Assembly (NCBI RefSeq): GCF_008329905.1
Contig: NZ_CP032155.1
Coordinates: 2,046,001 to 2,110,000 of the forward strand
Reading direction: 5' to 3'
Length of the DNA stretch: 64,000 nt
Origin: Mycobacterium sp. ELW1
GTDB taxonomy: Bacteria; Actinomycetota; Actinomycetes; Mycobacteriales; Mycobacteriaceae
The notes beneath the pieces are model-generated. The model saw only the letters and a list, made by a program, of their open reading frames with translations. It searched no databases and was not told where the DNA came from. The position numbers and the translations under genes are program-made. This document shows, piece by piece, positions 35,485 through 45,538 of this stretch (positions are counted from its first letter, which is position 1; each line of letters opens with the position of its first letter).

Positions 35485-36242
35485 CCCGCCCCGGTGCAGA
35501 TCGTGAGGCCGCGGCCGGTGCGTTCGCGGACTTGAGAGCCGTTCACCGACACGCTGCAGGTCACATCGCGCCCGACATTGACCACCGCGACGCTCGCCGA
35601 GGTCCGCGCCGGCGACGACAGGCTGACTTCCTTGCTCCACGGCAGCATCACGTTGAACTCGGTCTGCATGATGCCGCCGGTGTCGACGTAGGTGATGTTG
35701 ATCGCGCGGCCGTCACCGGAAACCGTGTAGACGACGGTGTCGGTGCCCGTCGGGCTGGTCGTGTCGGTGGGTAGCGGCGCCGCGGTGCCCGGTGCGCCGC
35801 TGGTCGTCGGCAGCGTGGGCCGCGTCGTCGACGGCACCAGGGTGGTGGCCCGCGGCGCGGTCGTCGTCTCCGACAGCGGTGGTAGCGGCGCCACCACGGT
35901 GGACTCCCTGGCCGAGCTGGTCACGATCACCAGGGCGATCACCAGACCCACCACGAGCAGCACCGCGACCCCCGCGGCGATCCACAACCACTTCGGTGAC
36001 TTGGGCGGGCCTGGTGGCGGCGTGGGTGGCTCGCCGGGCGGATAACCGCCGCCTTGTTGCCAGTAGGACGGCAGCTGTTCGGTGGGCTGCATCGTCGGCG
36101 GCACACCGCCCTGGACGTACCCGGGGCTACCGTAGCCAGGTCCGTAATACTGACCGGAGTAGGCGGGATCGGTGCTCGGCGGATAACCATTGCCCGCCGA
36201 CTGCGTCGGGTCAGACCACTCTGGTCGACGCGGATCGTTCAT
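35481..36242 (-). CDS. Proline-rich membrane-anchored protein with MmpS-like domain
   Basis: This 253-residue protein matches Rv2507. The N-terminal 85 residues are cytoplasmic and rich in Pro, Gly, Tyr and Gln. One transmembrane helix follows (WLWIAAGVAVLLVVGLVIALVIV), then a Thr/Pro-rich linker and a C-terminal extracytoplasmic beta domain. That domain has VVYTVSGDGRAINITYVDTGG, LPWSKEV and CSVSVNG, the pattern of MmpS proteins. It is not next to an mmpL gene. Confidence 0.82.
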   Translation of the reverse strand: MNDPRRPEWSDPTQSAGNGYPPSTDPAYSGQYYGPGYGSPGYVQGGVPPTMQPTEQLPSYWQQGGGYPPGEPPTPPPGPPKSPKWLWIAAGVAVLLVVGLVIALVIVTSSARESTVVAPLPPLSETTTAPRATTLVPSTTRPTLPTTSGAPGTAAPLPTDTTSPTGTDTVVYTVSGDGRAINITYVDTGGIMQTEFNVMLPWSKEVSLSSPARTSASVAVVNVGRDVTCSVSVNGSQVRERTGRGLTICTGAG

Positions 36243-36377
36243 TCCCACCTCATGCTTGCAGGCTACCTGCGAGTGGCAGCGCGGGGTTGGATGCCTGTTG
36301 CTCAGCACAGTGTTTACCACCGGTGGGCGACGTGGAACGTGTTACGGAGTAAGAGGAACCAAAGAAAGTGAGGTGGC

Positions 36378-38261
36378 GTGGAACCCGACGTGCGCGCGAC
36401 GTATGGCGCATCACTGTCGCCGGACGCGACGGCATTCGCCCATATCGTCGACGACGGCGGATATCCGCGCGCCGTTCAACGTTTCCTGCGGGGCTGGCGG
36501 GCAAGTTCGTCCCGCGACGTGGAATTGCCGGTTGAGGGGCCGGTGACCAGGGTCATCCATTCGGCCGACGGGCACTGGCTGGCCTGTCAGGTCGCCCCCG
36601 AGGGCAGCACCCGGAGCCAGATCTGGGTGGTCACCACCGACCCCGACGACCGGATGGCTCGCCGTATCGACGGCATGGGTTTCGACGGGATGGCCGGCAC
36701 GGCCGAGCTGATCGCCTGGGACGGCACCCGGGTGTGCGCGATCCTCACCGGTGAGGACGGCATCGGCCAGTCCAGCCTGATCGACCCCGCCGACGGCAGC
36801 GTGACGGTACTGGACCGGCGCTCCGGTGGCCGCCTGGTGGACGCCTGGGCCGGGTCGGCACTGGTCCGGGTCGGCCCGCGGGGCTATCGCGAGCTGATCA
36901 TGCTGACCGGTCCGACCGAAATCGCTTTGCTGCCTTCAGATCCCGGATCGTCAACGGACATGGGCGTGATCTTGGACGATCACCATCCGCGGCGATTGCG
37001 CTCCGGTCCTGATGGTGAGCAGACCACGCTGTATCACCCCGCCTACACCTATGGGCCGGATTTCGTGGACGGCTATGTGCGCGCGCTGATCCGCAGCGAC
37101 AACGGCTCGGACAACAGTCGGCTGCTGGAAGTCACGGTCACCCCCGACGGCGTCGCGTATCACGTGGTCGCCGAGCGTCGGGGCCACGACCTCGACGAGT
37201 TTGTGGTCAGCGACGATCTGTCGACTGTTGCGCTGTTGTGGAACATCAACGGCTGCAGCGAATTACAGATCCTCGAGTACATCGACAACACGGTGTCCGA
37301 GCCGATACCGCTGCCGAATCTGGTGGCCAGCGAGCTGTCTATCAGTGCCGGCGGATCGATGGTCGCGATGACGATCCAGGGCGCCGATCTGCCGCGCACC
37401 GTCGAACTGGTCGATCCCCGGTCGCGGGAGTGGGAGCGCATCGATCGCAAGCCCAGCGTGGGCCCGGTTTCGGACCGGCCCAGGCTGCATTTCGTGACCG
37501 CACGGGACAGTCGTTCGCTGACGGGCTGGTTGTACTGCCCGCCGCCTGGTGTCGAGCAGACCGGCATGATGATCTATCTGCACGGCGGACCGGAAGGTCA
37601 GGCCCGCCCATCGCACAGCGAAATCTTTCCAGGATTGCTCGACGAGGGTATCGCGGTGTTCACGCCCAATGTCCGGGGTTCGGGTGGGCAGGGCCGGGAA
37701 TTCGTGCACGCCGACGACAAGGACAAGCGATTCGCCGCGATCGACGACGTGGCCGACTGCGCGCACTACCTTGCCGAGCGTGGTCTGGCCGATCCCACGC
37801 GAATCGCTTGCGCGGGTTGGTCTTACGGTGGCTACCTCACGATGGCCGCCTTGGCGTTCCATCCTGATCTGTTCGTCGCCGGCGTCAGCATTTGCGGGAT
37901 GAGCGATCTGGGCACGTTCTACCGCACCACCGAACCGTGGATCGCGGCGGCGTCCTACGCCGAGTACGGGCACCCCATCGCCGATCGGGACCTCCTCGAC
38001 GAGCTCTCTCCGCTGCAGAGGGTGGATGCGTTGACCGCGCCGTTGCTGTTGGTGCACGGCGGCACCGACACCAACGTTCCGGTCAGCGAATCCGAGCAAA
38101 TGGTCGAAGCCTTACGTGCGCGGGGGCGCACCGTGCGCTATCTGCTCTTCGGCGACGACGGCCACGAGATCGTCAAACGCGAGAACCACGCCGCGCTGGC
38201 CCGAGCTGTCGCTGACTGGCTGGCCATGGCGTTCGAGCGCAGCGAAATTCGAAAGGTTTAG
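36378..38261 (+). CDS. S9 family serine peptidase (prolyl oligopeptidase-like)
   Basis: This is a 627-residue alpha/beta hydrolase with an N-terminal beta-propeller (about residues 1-370) and a C-terminal peptidase domain. The catalytic triad is Ser in CAGWSYGGYL, Asp in HGGTDTNVPVS and His in GDDGHEI. The oxyanion-type motif YLHGGPEGQ is intact. No signal peptide, so it is probably cytoplasmic and acts on short peptides. It starts at 36378, close after an AAAGTGAGG ribosome binding site. Confidence 0.9.
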   Translation: MEPDVRATYGASLSPDATAFAHIVDDGGYPRAVQRFLRGWRASSSRDVELPVEGPVTRVIHSADGHWLACQVAPEGSTRSQIWVVTTDPDDRMARRIDGMGFDGMAGTAELIAWDGTRVCAILTGEDGIGQSSLIDPADGSVTVLDRRSGGRLVDAWAGSALVRVGPRGYRELIMLTGPTEIALLPSDPGSSTDMGVILDDHHPRRLRSGPDGEQTTLYHPAYTYGPDFVDGYVRALIRSDNGSDNSRLLEVTVTPDGVAYHVVAERRGHDLDEFVVSDDLSTVALLWNINGCSELQILEYIDNTVSEPIPLPNLVASELSISAGGSMVAMTIQGADLPRTVELVDPRSREWERIDRKPSVGPVSDRPRLHFVTARDSRSLTGWLYCPPPGVEQTGMMIYLHGGPEGQARPSHSEIFPGLLDEGIAVFTPNVRGSGGQGREFVHADDKDKRFAAIDDVADCAHYLAERGLADPTRIACAGWSYGGYLTMAALAFHPDLFVAGVSICGMSDLGTFYRTTEPWIAAASYAEYGHPIADRDLLDELSPLQRVDALTAPLLLVHGGTDTNVPVSESEQMVEALRARGRTVRYLLFGDDGHEIVKRENHAALARAVADWLAMAFERSEIRKV

Positions 38262-38323
38262 GAAACTTTCGGGCGGGTAAAACCTTGTCCGCCAAGTACA
38301 GCGAACCATCAAGGAGGCCAACC

Positions 38324-38533
38324 ATGCGAGGCCGCGGAATCATAGGCGTGATCGTTATCGTGTGGCTGCTGATCGGAGTTTTCGCTACCTGGCAGCGCGG
38401 TTACTTCTCCAACAGTCAAGCCAATTGCGCTACTGCAGGGTCAATCGCTCTGACGGTGGTTGCGGGACCGCTCAATTACGCGGGAGTCAATCCCAAGGTT
38501 GCCAGCTGCAACCTGCCGCAACCCAGTCAATAG
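38324..38533 (+). CDS. Small membrane protein, 69 residues
   Basis: ATG 38324 follows a perfect AAGGAGG. One transmembrane helix (GIIGVIVIVWLLIGVFATW) is followed by a small extracytoplasmic part with two cysteines (NCATAG and ASCNLP) that may pair. A paralog-like layout is common in mycobacteria. Function unknown. It is likely co-transcribed with the following gene. Confidence 0.75.
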   Translation: MRGRGIIGVIVIVWLLIGVFATWQRGYFSNSQANCATAGSIALTVVAGPLNYAGVNPKVASCNLPQPSQ

Positions 38534-38573
38534 TGGCGAAAACAGTTCAGCAAGCGAGCATCTGGAGGAAGCA

Positions 38574-38729
38574 ATGATCATTCTTGGAGCAATCCTGCTC
38601 ATCTTGGGATTCGTCCTGAAGATCCAGATCCTGTGGACCATCGGGGTAATCCTGCTAGTCATCGGCGCGGTGCTGTGGCTGCTCGGCGCAGTCGGCCGCC
38701 CGGTCGGCGGCAGACGTTCTTGGTATTAG
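38574..38729 (+). CDS. DUF6131-type two-helix membrane protein
   Basis: This 51-residue protein is nearly all membrane: IILGAILLILGFVLKI and LWTIGVILLVIGAVLWLLGAVG, ending [11 protein letters not shown]. It matches the small DUF6131 family widespread in mycobacteria. TGGAGGAA precedes ATG 38574. Function unknown. Confidence 0.82.
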   Translation: MIILGAILLILGFVLKIQILWTIGVILLVIGAVLWLLGAVGRPVGGRRSWY

Positions 38730-39394
38730 CCGGTGCTTCGAGCGTGACGGTCGGCAGACGATAACGCCGCCACCGTCATCGCCCGGAGTACATCGCGTGA
38801 TCGCCCCTGGTCGGCTCCTCGTGCCGCCAGGGGCTTCATGCTGTGTGGGGTCGAGTTGAGCAGACCGAACACCGCGTGCGCCATCAACCGTGCGTCTGCC
38901 TCCGGGGTGTCGGGATGCACCCGGCGCAACACCTCGACCCAGACCTCGACATAGCTGCGCTGCGCCCGGCGTACCTGCCGCTGGGCGGAGGCAGGCAGGT
39001 GGGCGAGGTCGCGATCCTGAATGCGGATCAGGTCTGACTCGCCGAGTGCGAAGTCGAGGTGGAATTCGATCAGACCGGCGAGCGCCGCTTCCGGCTCGGC
39101 TGCCTCGTCGACGACTGCCCGTGCGCCGGCCAGAAGTCGCGTGCTGATTCCGACCAGGAGTTCGACCAGGAGGGCTTCCTTGTTGGGGAAGTGCCGGTAC
39201 ACGGCCGGGCCGCTGACTCCGGCGGCGGCGCCGATGTCCTCGATCCGAACGGTCTGGAAGCCCTTCTCCGCCATCAATCGCTCAGCGGCCATCAGGAGGG
39301 CAGACCGGCGATCCGATTTCTGCCTGCTTCGACGGGTCGACGTGTCGATGGGGACCCTCCTGGAACGGCTCTGGACGTTTCGGTTAATCTTCAC
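38726..39394 (-). CDS. TetR-family regulator of the acyl-CoA operon
   Basis: This 222-residue (or shorter) TetR protein is the ortholog of Rv2506. The helix-turn-helix is [25 protein letters not shown]. The ligand domain contains the [35 protein letters not shown] block. It is divergent from accD1 and probably represses that operon in response to an acyl-CoA. Start is uncertain: GTG 39394 overlaps the likely operator, while a perfect AGGAGG at 39356-39361 points to a start near 39349, where the codon is ATC. Confidence 0.9.
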   Translation of the reverse strand: MKINRNVQSRSRRVPIDTSTRRSRQKSDRRSALLMAAERLMAEKGFQTVRIEDIGAAAGVSGPAVYRHFPNKEALLVELLVGISTRLLAGARAVVDEAAEPEAALAGLIEFHLDFALGESDLIRIQDRDLAHLPASAQRQVRRAQRSYVEVWVEVLRRVHPDTPEADARLMAHAVFGLLNSTPHSMKPLAARGADQGRSRDVLRAMTVAALSSADRHARSTG

Positions 39395-39413
39395 TAACGT
39401 TACATCAGTTAGT
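39393..39413. promoter_or_regulatory. Candidate TetR operator between tetR and accD1
   Basis: ACTAAC (39393-39398) and GTTAGT (39408-39413) are inverted with a 9-base spacer, in the 53-base gap between the divergent starts. ATTAAC at 39418 adds a half-site. TetR operators of this composition are common in mycobacterial lipid operons. Confidence 0.6.
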
Positions 39414-39447
39414 CGTCATTAACTCAATCCGCGACGGGACATCGACG

Positions 39448-40998
39448 ATGGCATCACCGGCTGTCAACCGTGAAGCGCATCTGCAGCTGGTCGAGCAGTT
39501 GCGCGACAAGCTGGCCACCGCCGCGCTCGGCGGCCCCGAACGCGCCCGCGAACGGCACGTCGCCCGTCGCAAGCTGTTGCCGCGCGACCGGGTCGACGGG
39601 CTGCTGGATCCCGGCAGCGCACTGCTCGAGGTTGCACCGCTGGCTGCCGACGGCATGTACGACGACGAATGCCCCGCGGCCGGGATCATCACCGGGATCG
39701 GCCGGGTCTCAGGGCGGGAGTGCATGGTCGTCGCCAACGACGCGACGGTCAAAGGTGGCACCTACTACCCGGTGACGGTCAAGAAGCACCTGCGCGCGCA
39801 GGAGGTCGCGCTGCAGAACCGCCTGCCATGCATCTACCTCGTGGACTCCGGCGGTGCGTTCCTACCCCGCCAGGACGAAGTGTTCCCCGACCGCGACCAC
39901 TTCGGCCGGATCTTCTTCAACCAGGCCACCATGAGTGCGGCCGGCATCCCGCAGATCGCCGCGGTGCTCGGCAGCTGCACCGCAGGCGGCGCCTACGTTC
40001 CCGCAATGAGTGACGAGGCGGTGATCGTCCGCAATCAGGGCACGATCTTCCTCGGCGGCCCGCCGCTGGTGAAGGCCGCCACCGGTGAGGTGGTCACCGC
40101 CGAAGAGCTCGGCGGCGGCGACCTGCACTCCAAGACTTCCGGCGTGACCGACCACCTCGCCCACGACGACCGGGACGCCCTGCGCATCGTGCGTCGCATC
40201 GTCGCCACGCTCGGCCCGCGTGAGCCGCGGCCATGGGATGTGCGTCCCCCCGTCGAACCGATCGCCGACCAGCACGAGCTCTACGATGTCGTCCCCGTCG
40301 ACGCGCGGGTGCCCTACGACGTGCACGAGGTGATCACCCGCATCGTCGACGGCGGCGAATTCAGTGAGTTCAAAGCCGAATACGGCACCACGCTGGTCAC
40401 CGGATTCGCGCACATCCACGGCCATCCGGTCGGCATCGTCGCCAACAACGGTGTGCTGTTCGGTGAATCCGCGCTCAAGGGAGCACATTTCATCGAACTG
40501 TGCGACAAGCGGATGGTTCCGCTGCTGTTCCTGCAGAACATCACCGGCTTCATGGTCGGGCGCGACTACGAGGCAAGCGGGATCGCCAAGCACGGCGCGA
40601 AGATGGTGACGGCGGTGGCCTGCGCCCGAGTGCCGAAGCTGACCGTCGTGATCGGCGGCTCCTACGGAGCGGGCAACTACTCGATGTGCGGGCGGGCCTA
40701 CTCGCCGCGGTTCCTCTGGATGTGGCCCAATGCCCGGATTTCGGTGATGGGTGGCGAACAGGCCGCCTCGGTGCTGGCCACGGTGCGCGGTGACATGACG
40801 CCGGAGGAATCCGAGGCCTTCAAGGCGCCGATCCGCGAACAGTACGAACATCAGGGCAACCCGTACTACTCGACCGCACGGCTGTGGGACGACGGCGTCA
40901 TCGATCCTGCCGACACCAGAACTGTTCTGGGACTGGCACTCTCGGTGACCGCCAACGCTCCCGTCGAAGCCGTCTCCTACGGCGTCTTCAGGATGTGA
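39448..40998 (+). CDS. accD1: Acyl-CoA carboxylase carboxyltransferase beta subunit AccD1
   Basis: This 516-residue crotonase-superfamily carboxyltransferase moves CO2 from biotin to acyl-CoA. Its position matches Rv2502c. AccA1-AccD1 of M. tuberculosis is a methylcrotonyl-CoA carboxylase of leucine breakdown. Oxyanion glycines are in [15 protein letters not shown] and in [18 protein letters not shown], the two-half signature of methylcrotonyl-CoA carboxylases. It heads the operon; accA1 follows after 2 bases. Confidence 0.95.
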   Translation: MASPAVNREAHLQLVEQLRDKLATAALGGPERARERHVARRKLLPRDRVDGLLDPGSALLEVAPLAADGMYDDECPAAGIITGIGRVSGRECMVVANDATVKGGTYYPVTVKKHLRAQEVALQNRLPCIYLVDSGGAFLPRQDEVFPDRDHFGRIFFNQATMSAAGIPQIAAVLGSCTAGGAYVPAMSDEAVIVRNQGTIFLGGPPLVKAATGEVVTAEELGGGDLHSKTSGVTDHLAHDDRDALRIVRRIVATLGPREPRPWDVRPPVEPIADQHELYDVVPVDARVPYDVHEVITRIVDGGEFSEFKAEYGTTLVTGFAHIHGHPVGIVANNGVLFGESALKGAHFIELCDKRMVPLLFLQNITGFMVGRDYEASGIAKHGAKMVTAVACARVPKLTVVIGGSYGAGNYSMCGRAYSPRFLWMWPNARISVMGGEQAASVLATVRGDMTPEESEAFKAPIREQYEHQGNPYYSTARLWDDGVIDPADTRTVLGLALSVTANAPVEAVSYGVFRM

Positions 40999-41000
40999 CG

Positions 41001-43016
41001 ATGTTTACCACTGTGCTTGTCGCCAACCGTGGCGAGATCGCCGTGCGGGTCATCCGCACCTGCAAGGCGATGGGCATCCGGTCGGTGGCCATCTACAGCG
41101 ACGCCGACGCCGGTGCCCGTCACGTCACCGAGGCCGACACCGCCGTCCGCATCGGGCCGCCGCCGGCCCGGCAGAGCTACCTCGACATCCCGGCGGTCGT
41201 CGATGCGGCGCTGCGTACCGGCGCCCAGGCCATCCATCCCGGATACGGCTTCCTCTCGGAGAACTCCGAATTCGCTGCGGCGCTGGAACAGGCGGGGCTT
41301 GCGTTCATCGGACCGCCGTCGGCCGCGATCCGCACCATGGGCGACAAGATCGCCGCCAAGGCGACGGTGTCGAAGTTCGGAGTCCCGGTGGTGCCGGGTA
41401 TCGCCCGGCCCGGCCTGGCTGACGCCGAGCTCATCGACGCCGCCGGGGACATCGGTTTCCCGATCCTGGTCAAGCCGTCCGCCGGTGGCGGCGGCAAAGG
41501 CATGCGCCGTGTCGACGACCCGGCCGACCTGCCGGCGGCGCTGGCCGCCGCGCGGCGGGAATCCGCGGCGGCCTTCGGTGACGACACGCTGTTCCTGGAG
41601 CGGTTTGTGTTGCGGCCCCGGCACATCGAAGTTCAGGTGCTGGCCGACGGTTTCGGCAACGTCGTGCACTTCGGCGAGCGGGAGTGCAGCCTGCAACGCC
41701 GCCATCAGAAGGTCATCGAGGAGGCGCCGTCGCCGCTGTTGGACCCGCAGACCCGCGCCCGGATCGGCGCTGCGGCCTGCGATACCGCCCGCAGCGTCGA
41801 CTACGTCGGCGCGGGCACCGTCGAGTTCATCGTGTCCGCCGACAAGCCCGACGAGTTTTTCTTCATGGAGATGAACACCCGGCTACAGGTGGAGCATCCG
41901 GTCACCGAGATGGTCACCGGGTACGACCTCGTCGAGTGGCAGGTCCGCGTCGCGGCAGGGGAGAAGCTGCCCTTCACCTCCGACGACATCACGCTGACCG
42001 GGCACGCCATCGAAGCGCGCGTGTACGCCGAAGACCCGGGGGCGGGCTTCCTGCCGACCGGTGGTCCGGTGCTGGGATTGCTGGAGCCGTCCGGCGGGCA
42101 GCAACGCAGCGACTCGGGTATCGGCAGGGGTGACGGTGTCCGGGTGGATTCCGGTTTGGCGCAGGGGATGACGATCGGCAGCGACTACGACCCGATGCTG
42201 TCGAAGGTCATCGCCCACGGCGCCGACCGCGCGGCCGCGCTACGCACCCTCGACCGGGCGCTGTCGCAGACCGCCGTACTCGGTGTGGGAACGAACATCG
42301 AGTTCCTGCGTTTCCTGCTGGCCGACGATGACGTGGCCGCGGGCCGGCTCGACACCGGCCTGATCGACCGGACCCCGTTCGTGCCCGAACCGGCCGGCGA
42401 TGACGCGTTCATCGCCGCCGCGGCCTACCGCTGGCTGAAGCGCTGGCCGTCGGTGCCTGCGGATCCGTGGGACGTGCCGTCGGGCTGGCGGATCGGGGCA
42501 CCCGCACCCACCGGCGTTCGGCTCCGATCCGGCGACCGCACCGACCACGTCCACATCACCGGAGTTCCTGCCGGTGCAGTCGTCCGCATCGAGGATGGCG
42601 AAAGCCGTTCACTGTCTGCCGAATTGGACGGTGACCAGCTGGCCGTCACCGTCGACGGTATCCGCAGCCTGTACACCGTGGCTGTCGACTGCGACCAGAT
42701 CTGGCTGGCCGGCGGCGGCCGCTCAGTGGTGCTGGAGGAAGTGCGCGAGGCGCCGGTCCGCCCGGACGATGAGCACAGCGGCGACGCTGAACTCGTCAGT
42801 CCGATGCCCGGATCGGTTGTGGCGGTGGGCGTTTCCAACGGAGACGACGTCACCGCAGGCACGGTGGTGGTCGCCGTCGAGGCGATGAAGATGGAACATT
42901 CGCTCACCGCGCCGGTCAACGGGATTGTCGAACTCCATGTCGCCGTCGGCGATCAGGTCAAAGTGGGGCAGCTGCTGGCCAAGGTCACAGCGAGAGAAGA
43001 GAAAGCGCAATCATGA
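41001..43016 (+). CDS. accA1: Biotin carboxylase / biotin carrier alpha subunit AccA1
   Basis: This 671-residue subunit carries the biotin carboxylase domain and the biotin carrier. ATP-grasp features are [14 protein letters not shown] and the active-site stretch [21 protein letters not shown]. The BCCP domain at the C-terminus has the biotinyl lysine in [10 protein letters not shown]. It pairs with AccD1 in methylcrotonyl-CoA carboxylase. ATG 41001 is the natural start; the frame extends upstream into accD1. Its stop overlaps the fadE19 start (ATGA). Confidence 0.95.
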   Translation: MFTTVLVANRGEIAVRVIRTCKAMGIRSVAIYSDADAGARHVTEADTAVRIGPPPARQSYLDIPAVVDAALRTGAQAIHPGYGFLSENSEFAAALEQAGLAFIGPPSAAIRTMGDKIAAKATVSKFGVPVVPGIARPGLADAELIDAAGDIGFPILVKPSAGGGGKGMRRVDDPADLPAALAAARRESAAAFGDDTLFLERFVLRPRHIEVQVLADGFGNVVHFGERECSLQRRHQKVIEEAPSPLLDPQTRARIGAAACDTARSVDYVGAGTVEFIVSADKPDEFFFMEMNTRLQVEHPVTEMVTGYDLVEWQVRVAAGEKLPFTSDDITLTGHAIEARVYAEDPGAGFLPTGGPVLGLLEPSGGQQRSDSGIGRGDGVRVDSGLAQGMTIGSDYDPMLSKVIAHGADRAAALRTLDRALSQTAVLGVGTNIEFLRFLLADDDVAAGRLDTGLIDRTPFVPEPAGDDAFIAAAAYRWLKRWPSVPADPWDVPSGWRIGAPAPTGVRLRSGDRTDHVHITGVPAGAVVRIEDGESRSLSAELDGDQLAVTVDGIRSLYTVAVDCDQIWLAGGGRSVVLEEVREAPVRPDDEHSGDAELVSPMPGSVVAVGVSNGDDVTAGTVVVAVEAMKMEHSLTAPVNGIVELHVAVGDQVKVGQLLAKVTAREEKAQS

Positions 43017-44173
43017 CTGACTTCCTTTCCACGGGAACACTTCCCGACGAGTACGCACAGCTCGCCAAGACGGTGCGCGACTTTGCCCAGACCGTCGTGG
43101 CCCCGGTGGCGGCCGAACACGATGCACAGCACACGTTTCCGTACGAAGTCGTCGCGGGGATGGCCGAGATGGGCCTGTTCGGTCTGCCGTTCCCCGAGGA
43201 GTACGGCGGCATGGGCGGTGACTATTTCGCCCTGTGCCTGGCTTTGGAAGAGCTCGGCAAGGTGGACCAGAGCGTCGCGATCACGCTGGAGGCCGGTGTC
43301 TCGCTGGGCGCGATGCCGGTCTACCGGTTCGGCAACGAGGCGCAGAAGCAGGAGTGGCTGCCGCAGCTGACCAGCGGCCAGGCCCTTGGCGCGTTCGGGC
43401 TGACCGAGGCGGGCGGTGGTACCGACGCCGGCGCCACCAAGACGACCGCGCGCCTGGACGACGGACACTGGGTTATCAACGGCACCAAGCAGTTCATCAC
43501 CAACTCCGGCACCGACATCACCCGTCTGGTGACCGTCACCGCGGTCACCGGTGGCTCCGGCGACAACCGCGAGATCTCCTCGATCCTGGTGCCGGTGCCG
43601 ACGCCCGGCTTCACCGCCGAGCCGGCCTACGACAAGGTCGGCTGGAACGCCTCCGACACTCATCCGCTGACCTTCGACGACGTTCGCGTGCCGGAGGAGA
43701 ACCTGCTCGGGGAACGCGGCCGCGGGTACGCCAACTTCCTGCGGATCCTCGACGAGGGACGGATCGCGATCGCCGCGCTGTCGGTTGGTGCGGCGCAGGG
43801 CTGTGTCGACGAGAGCGTGAAATACGCCAACGAGCGGTCCGCCTTTGGCCAGCCGATCGGGAAGTACCAGGCGATCGAGTTCAAGATCGCCCGGATGGAG
43901 GCCCGCGCGCACGCGGCCCGCGCCGCCTACTACGACGCCGCGGCGCTGATGCTGGCCGGTAAGCCGTTCAAGAAGGAGGCGGCGATCGCCAAGCTGGTCG
44001 CCAGCGAGGCGGCCATGGACAACGCCCGCGACGCCACCCAAATCCACGGCGGCTACGGTTTCATGAACGAATACCCGGTCGCCCGGCATTACCGGGACAG
44101 CAAGATCCTCGAGATCGGGGAAGGGACAACCGAAGTGCAGCTGATGGTCATCGCCCGGCAGATGGGAATGTAG
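43013..44173 (+). CDS. fadE19: Acyl-CoA dehydrogenase FadE19
   Basis: This 386-residue FAD enzyme matches Rv2500c. FAD and substrate motifs are [17 protein letters not shown], and the C-terminal signature [30 protein letters not shown]. The catalytic Glu lies in the ILEIGEGT region, at the isovaleryl/short-branched-chain position family pattern. In this operon it would oxidise isovaleryl-CoA or 2-methylbranched acyl-CoA, feeding AccA1-AccD1. Electrons go to ETF. Confidence 0.93.
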   Translation: MTDFLSTGTLPDEYAQLAKTVRDFAQTVVAPVAAEHDAQHTFPYEVVAGMAEMGLFGLPFPEEYGGMGGDYFALCLALEELGKVDQSVAITLEAGVSLGAMPVYRFGNEAQKQEWLPQLTSGQALGAFGLTEAGGGTDAGATKTTARLDDGHWVINGTKQFITNSGTDITRLVTVTAVTGGSGDNREISSILVPVPTPGFTAEPAYDKVGWNASDTHPLTFDDVRVPEENLLGERGRGYANFLRILDEGRIAIAALSVGAAQGCVDESVKYANERSAFGQPIGKYQAIEFKIARMEARAHAARAAYYDAAALMLAGKPFKKEAAIAKLVASEAAMDNARDATQIHGGYGFMNEYPVARHYRDSKILEIGEGTTEVQLMVIARQMGM

Positions 44174-44661
44174 TGAGCGAGTCGCCCGAGGAGAAGGTCG
44201 TCGTCCAGCGCGGCCTGTGGTACGAGGAGTTCGAACTCGGGGTGCGTTACGTGCACGCACCCGGCCGCACCATCACCGAGGCCGACAACGTCCTGTTCAC
44301 CACGCTGACGATGAACACCCAGGCGCTCCATCTGGATGCGGCGTTCTCAGACGCTCTGCCGCCGTTCAACCAGCGGCTGGTGAACTCGATGTTCACGCTG
44401 TCCACGTTGGTCGGATTGTCGGTCACGCAGCTGACACAGGGCACCATCGTCGGCAACCTCGGTTTCTCCGACATCGCTTTCCCGAAGCCGCTTTTCCACG
44501 GCGACACGATGTATGCCGAGACCGTCGTCACCGACAAACGCGAATCCAAGAGCCGCCCCGGCGAGGGCATCGTGACGTTCGCGCACACCGCACGCAACCA
44601 GCACGGTGACGTCGTCGCCACGGCCAGCCGCAAGACCATGGTCCGAAAGAGGCCCGCCTGA
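44173..44661 (+). CDS. MaoC-family enoyl-CoA hydratase
   Basis: This is a 162-residue hot-dog hydratase, ortholog of Rv2499c. The catalytic hydratase-2 type motif is in RTITEADNVLFTTLTMNTQALHLDAAFS, with the Asp and His (here N and H positions). The fold's second half is GDTMYAETVVTDKRESKS. Known relatives hydrate itaconyl/mesaconyl-type or 3-methylglutaconyl-type CoAs, which fits its place before citE. Its GTG start overlaps the fadE19 stop. Confidence 0.9.
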   Translation: MSESPEEKVVVQRGLWYEEFELGVRYVHAPGRTITEADNVLFTTLTMNTQALHLDAAFSDALPPFNQRLVNSMFTLSTLVGLSVTQLTQGTIVGNLGFSDIAFPKPLFHGDTMYAETVVTDKRESKSRPGEGIVTFAHTARNQHGDVVATASRKTMVRKRPA

Positions 44662-45479
44662 TGGCACTCGACAATCCAGGGCCGGCCTGGCTGTTCTGCC
44701 CCGCCGACCGTCCCGAGCGGTTCGAAAAGGCTGCCGCCACAGCCGATGTCGTGATCCTGGATCTCGAAGACGGCGTGGCGGCCAGGGATCGCGAGGCCGC
44801 GCGTGAAGCGCTGGTGAGCACCCAGCTCGATCCCGGCCGCACCGTGGTCCGGGTCAATCCCTTGACCACGCCCGATCATCCGCTCGATCTCCAGGCGCTG
44901 GCCCGCACGCCGTACACCACGGTGATGCTGGCCAAGACCGAGTCCGCCGAACAAGTCGCCGCACTGGCTCCGCTCGATGTCGTGGTACTGATCGAAACCC
45001 CGCTGGGTGCACTCAATGTCGTCGAATCCAGCCGGCCCGACAATGCGTTCGCCGTTATGTGGGGCGCCGAGGACCTGTTCGCCGTCCTCGGCGGCACCGC
45101 CAACCGCTATCCCGACGGCTCATACCGCGAAGTCGCACGGCATGTGCGGTCGCAGAGCTTGCTGGCGGCCAAGGCATACGGGCGCCTCGCGCTCGATTCG
45201 GTGTACCTCGACATCAAGGATCTCGACGGCCTCGGGGCCGAGGTGGATGACGCTGTGGCTGTCGGTTTCGACGCGAAAGTGGCCATCCATCCTAGCCAGA
45301 TTCCGGTGATCAGGAAGGGCTACCTTCCTGGCGCTGAGCAGGTAGCTTGGGCGCGACACGTGCTCGAGGCGGCCCGCGATGAACGCGGTGTCTTCCAATT
45401 CGAGGGCATAATGGTGGATGCCCCGGTGCTTCGGCGAGCAGAGCGCATAGTCCAGCTAGCGCCCGACCCCGGCCGCTAG
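44661..45479 (+). CDS. citE: CitE-like beta-hydroxyacyl-CoA lyase
   Basis: This 272-residue HpcH/HpaI-type TIM barrel is the ortholog of Rv2498c. That enzyme has been reported to cleave (R)-3-hydroxyacyl-CoAs such as citramalyl-CoA and HMG-CoA. Visible motifs are DVVILDLEDGVAARDR (metal and catalytic Arg/Asp/Glu), VLIETPLGALNV and WGAEDLFAVLGG, and the end AKVAIHPSQIPVIR. The ATG overlaps the maoC stop. It completes leucine and itaconate-type breakdown to acetyl-CoA plus an oxoacid. Confidence 0.92.
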   Translation: MALDNPGPAWLFCPADRPERFEKAAATADVVILDLEDGVAARDREAAREALVSTQLDPGRTVVRVNPLTTPDHPLDLQALARTPYTTVMLAKTESAEQVAALAPLDVVVLIETPLGALNVVESSRPDNAFAVMWGAEDLFAVLGGTANRYPDGSYREVARHVRSQSLLAAKAYGRLALDSVYLDIKDLDGLGAEVDDAVAVGFDAKVAIHPSQIPVIRKGYLPGAEQVAWARHVLEAARDERGVFQFEGIMVDAPVLRRAERIVQLAPDPGR

Positions 45480-45508
45480 CTGGAGCCTGCTACAACAGGT
45501 TTGCTCCG

Positions 45509-45537
45509 ACCGCCTCCGCACCGGTAGAGGAGGCGGT
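45509..45537 (+). promoter_or_regulatory. Hairpin sequestering the bkdA ribosome binding site
   Basis: ACCGCCTCC (45509-45517) pairs perfectly with GGAGGCGGT (45529-45537) over an 11-base loop, one base before the bkdA ATG. The right arm contains the Shine-Dalgarno core GGAGG. There is no T tract, so it is not a terminator. It should limit bkdA translation unless opened. Confidence 0.65.
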
Positions 45538-45538
45538 T

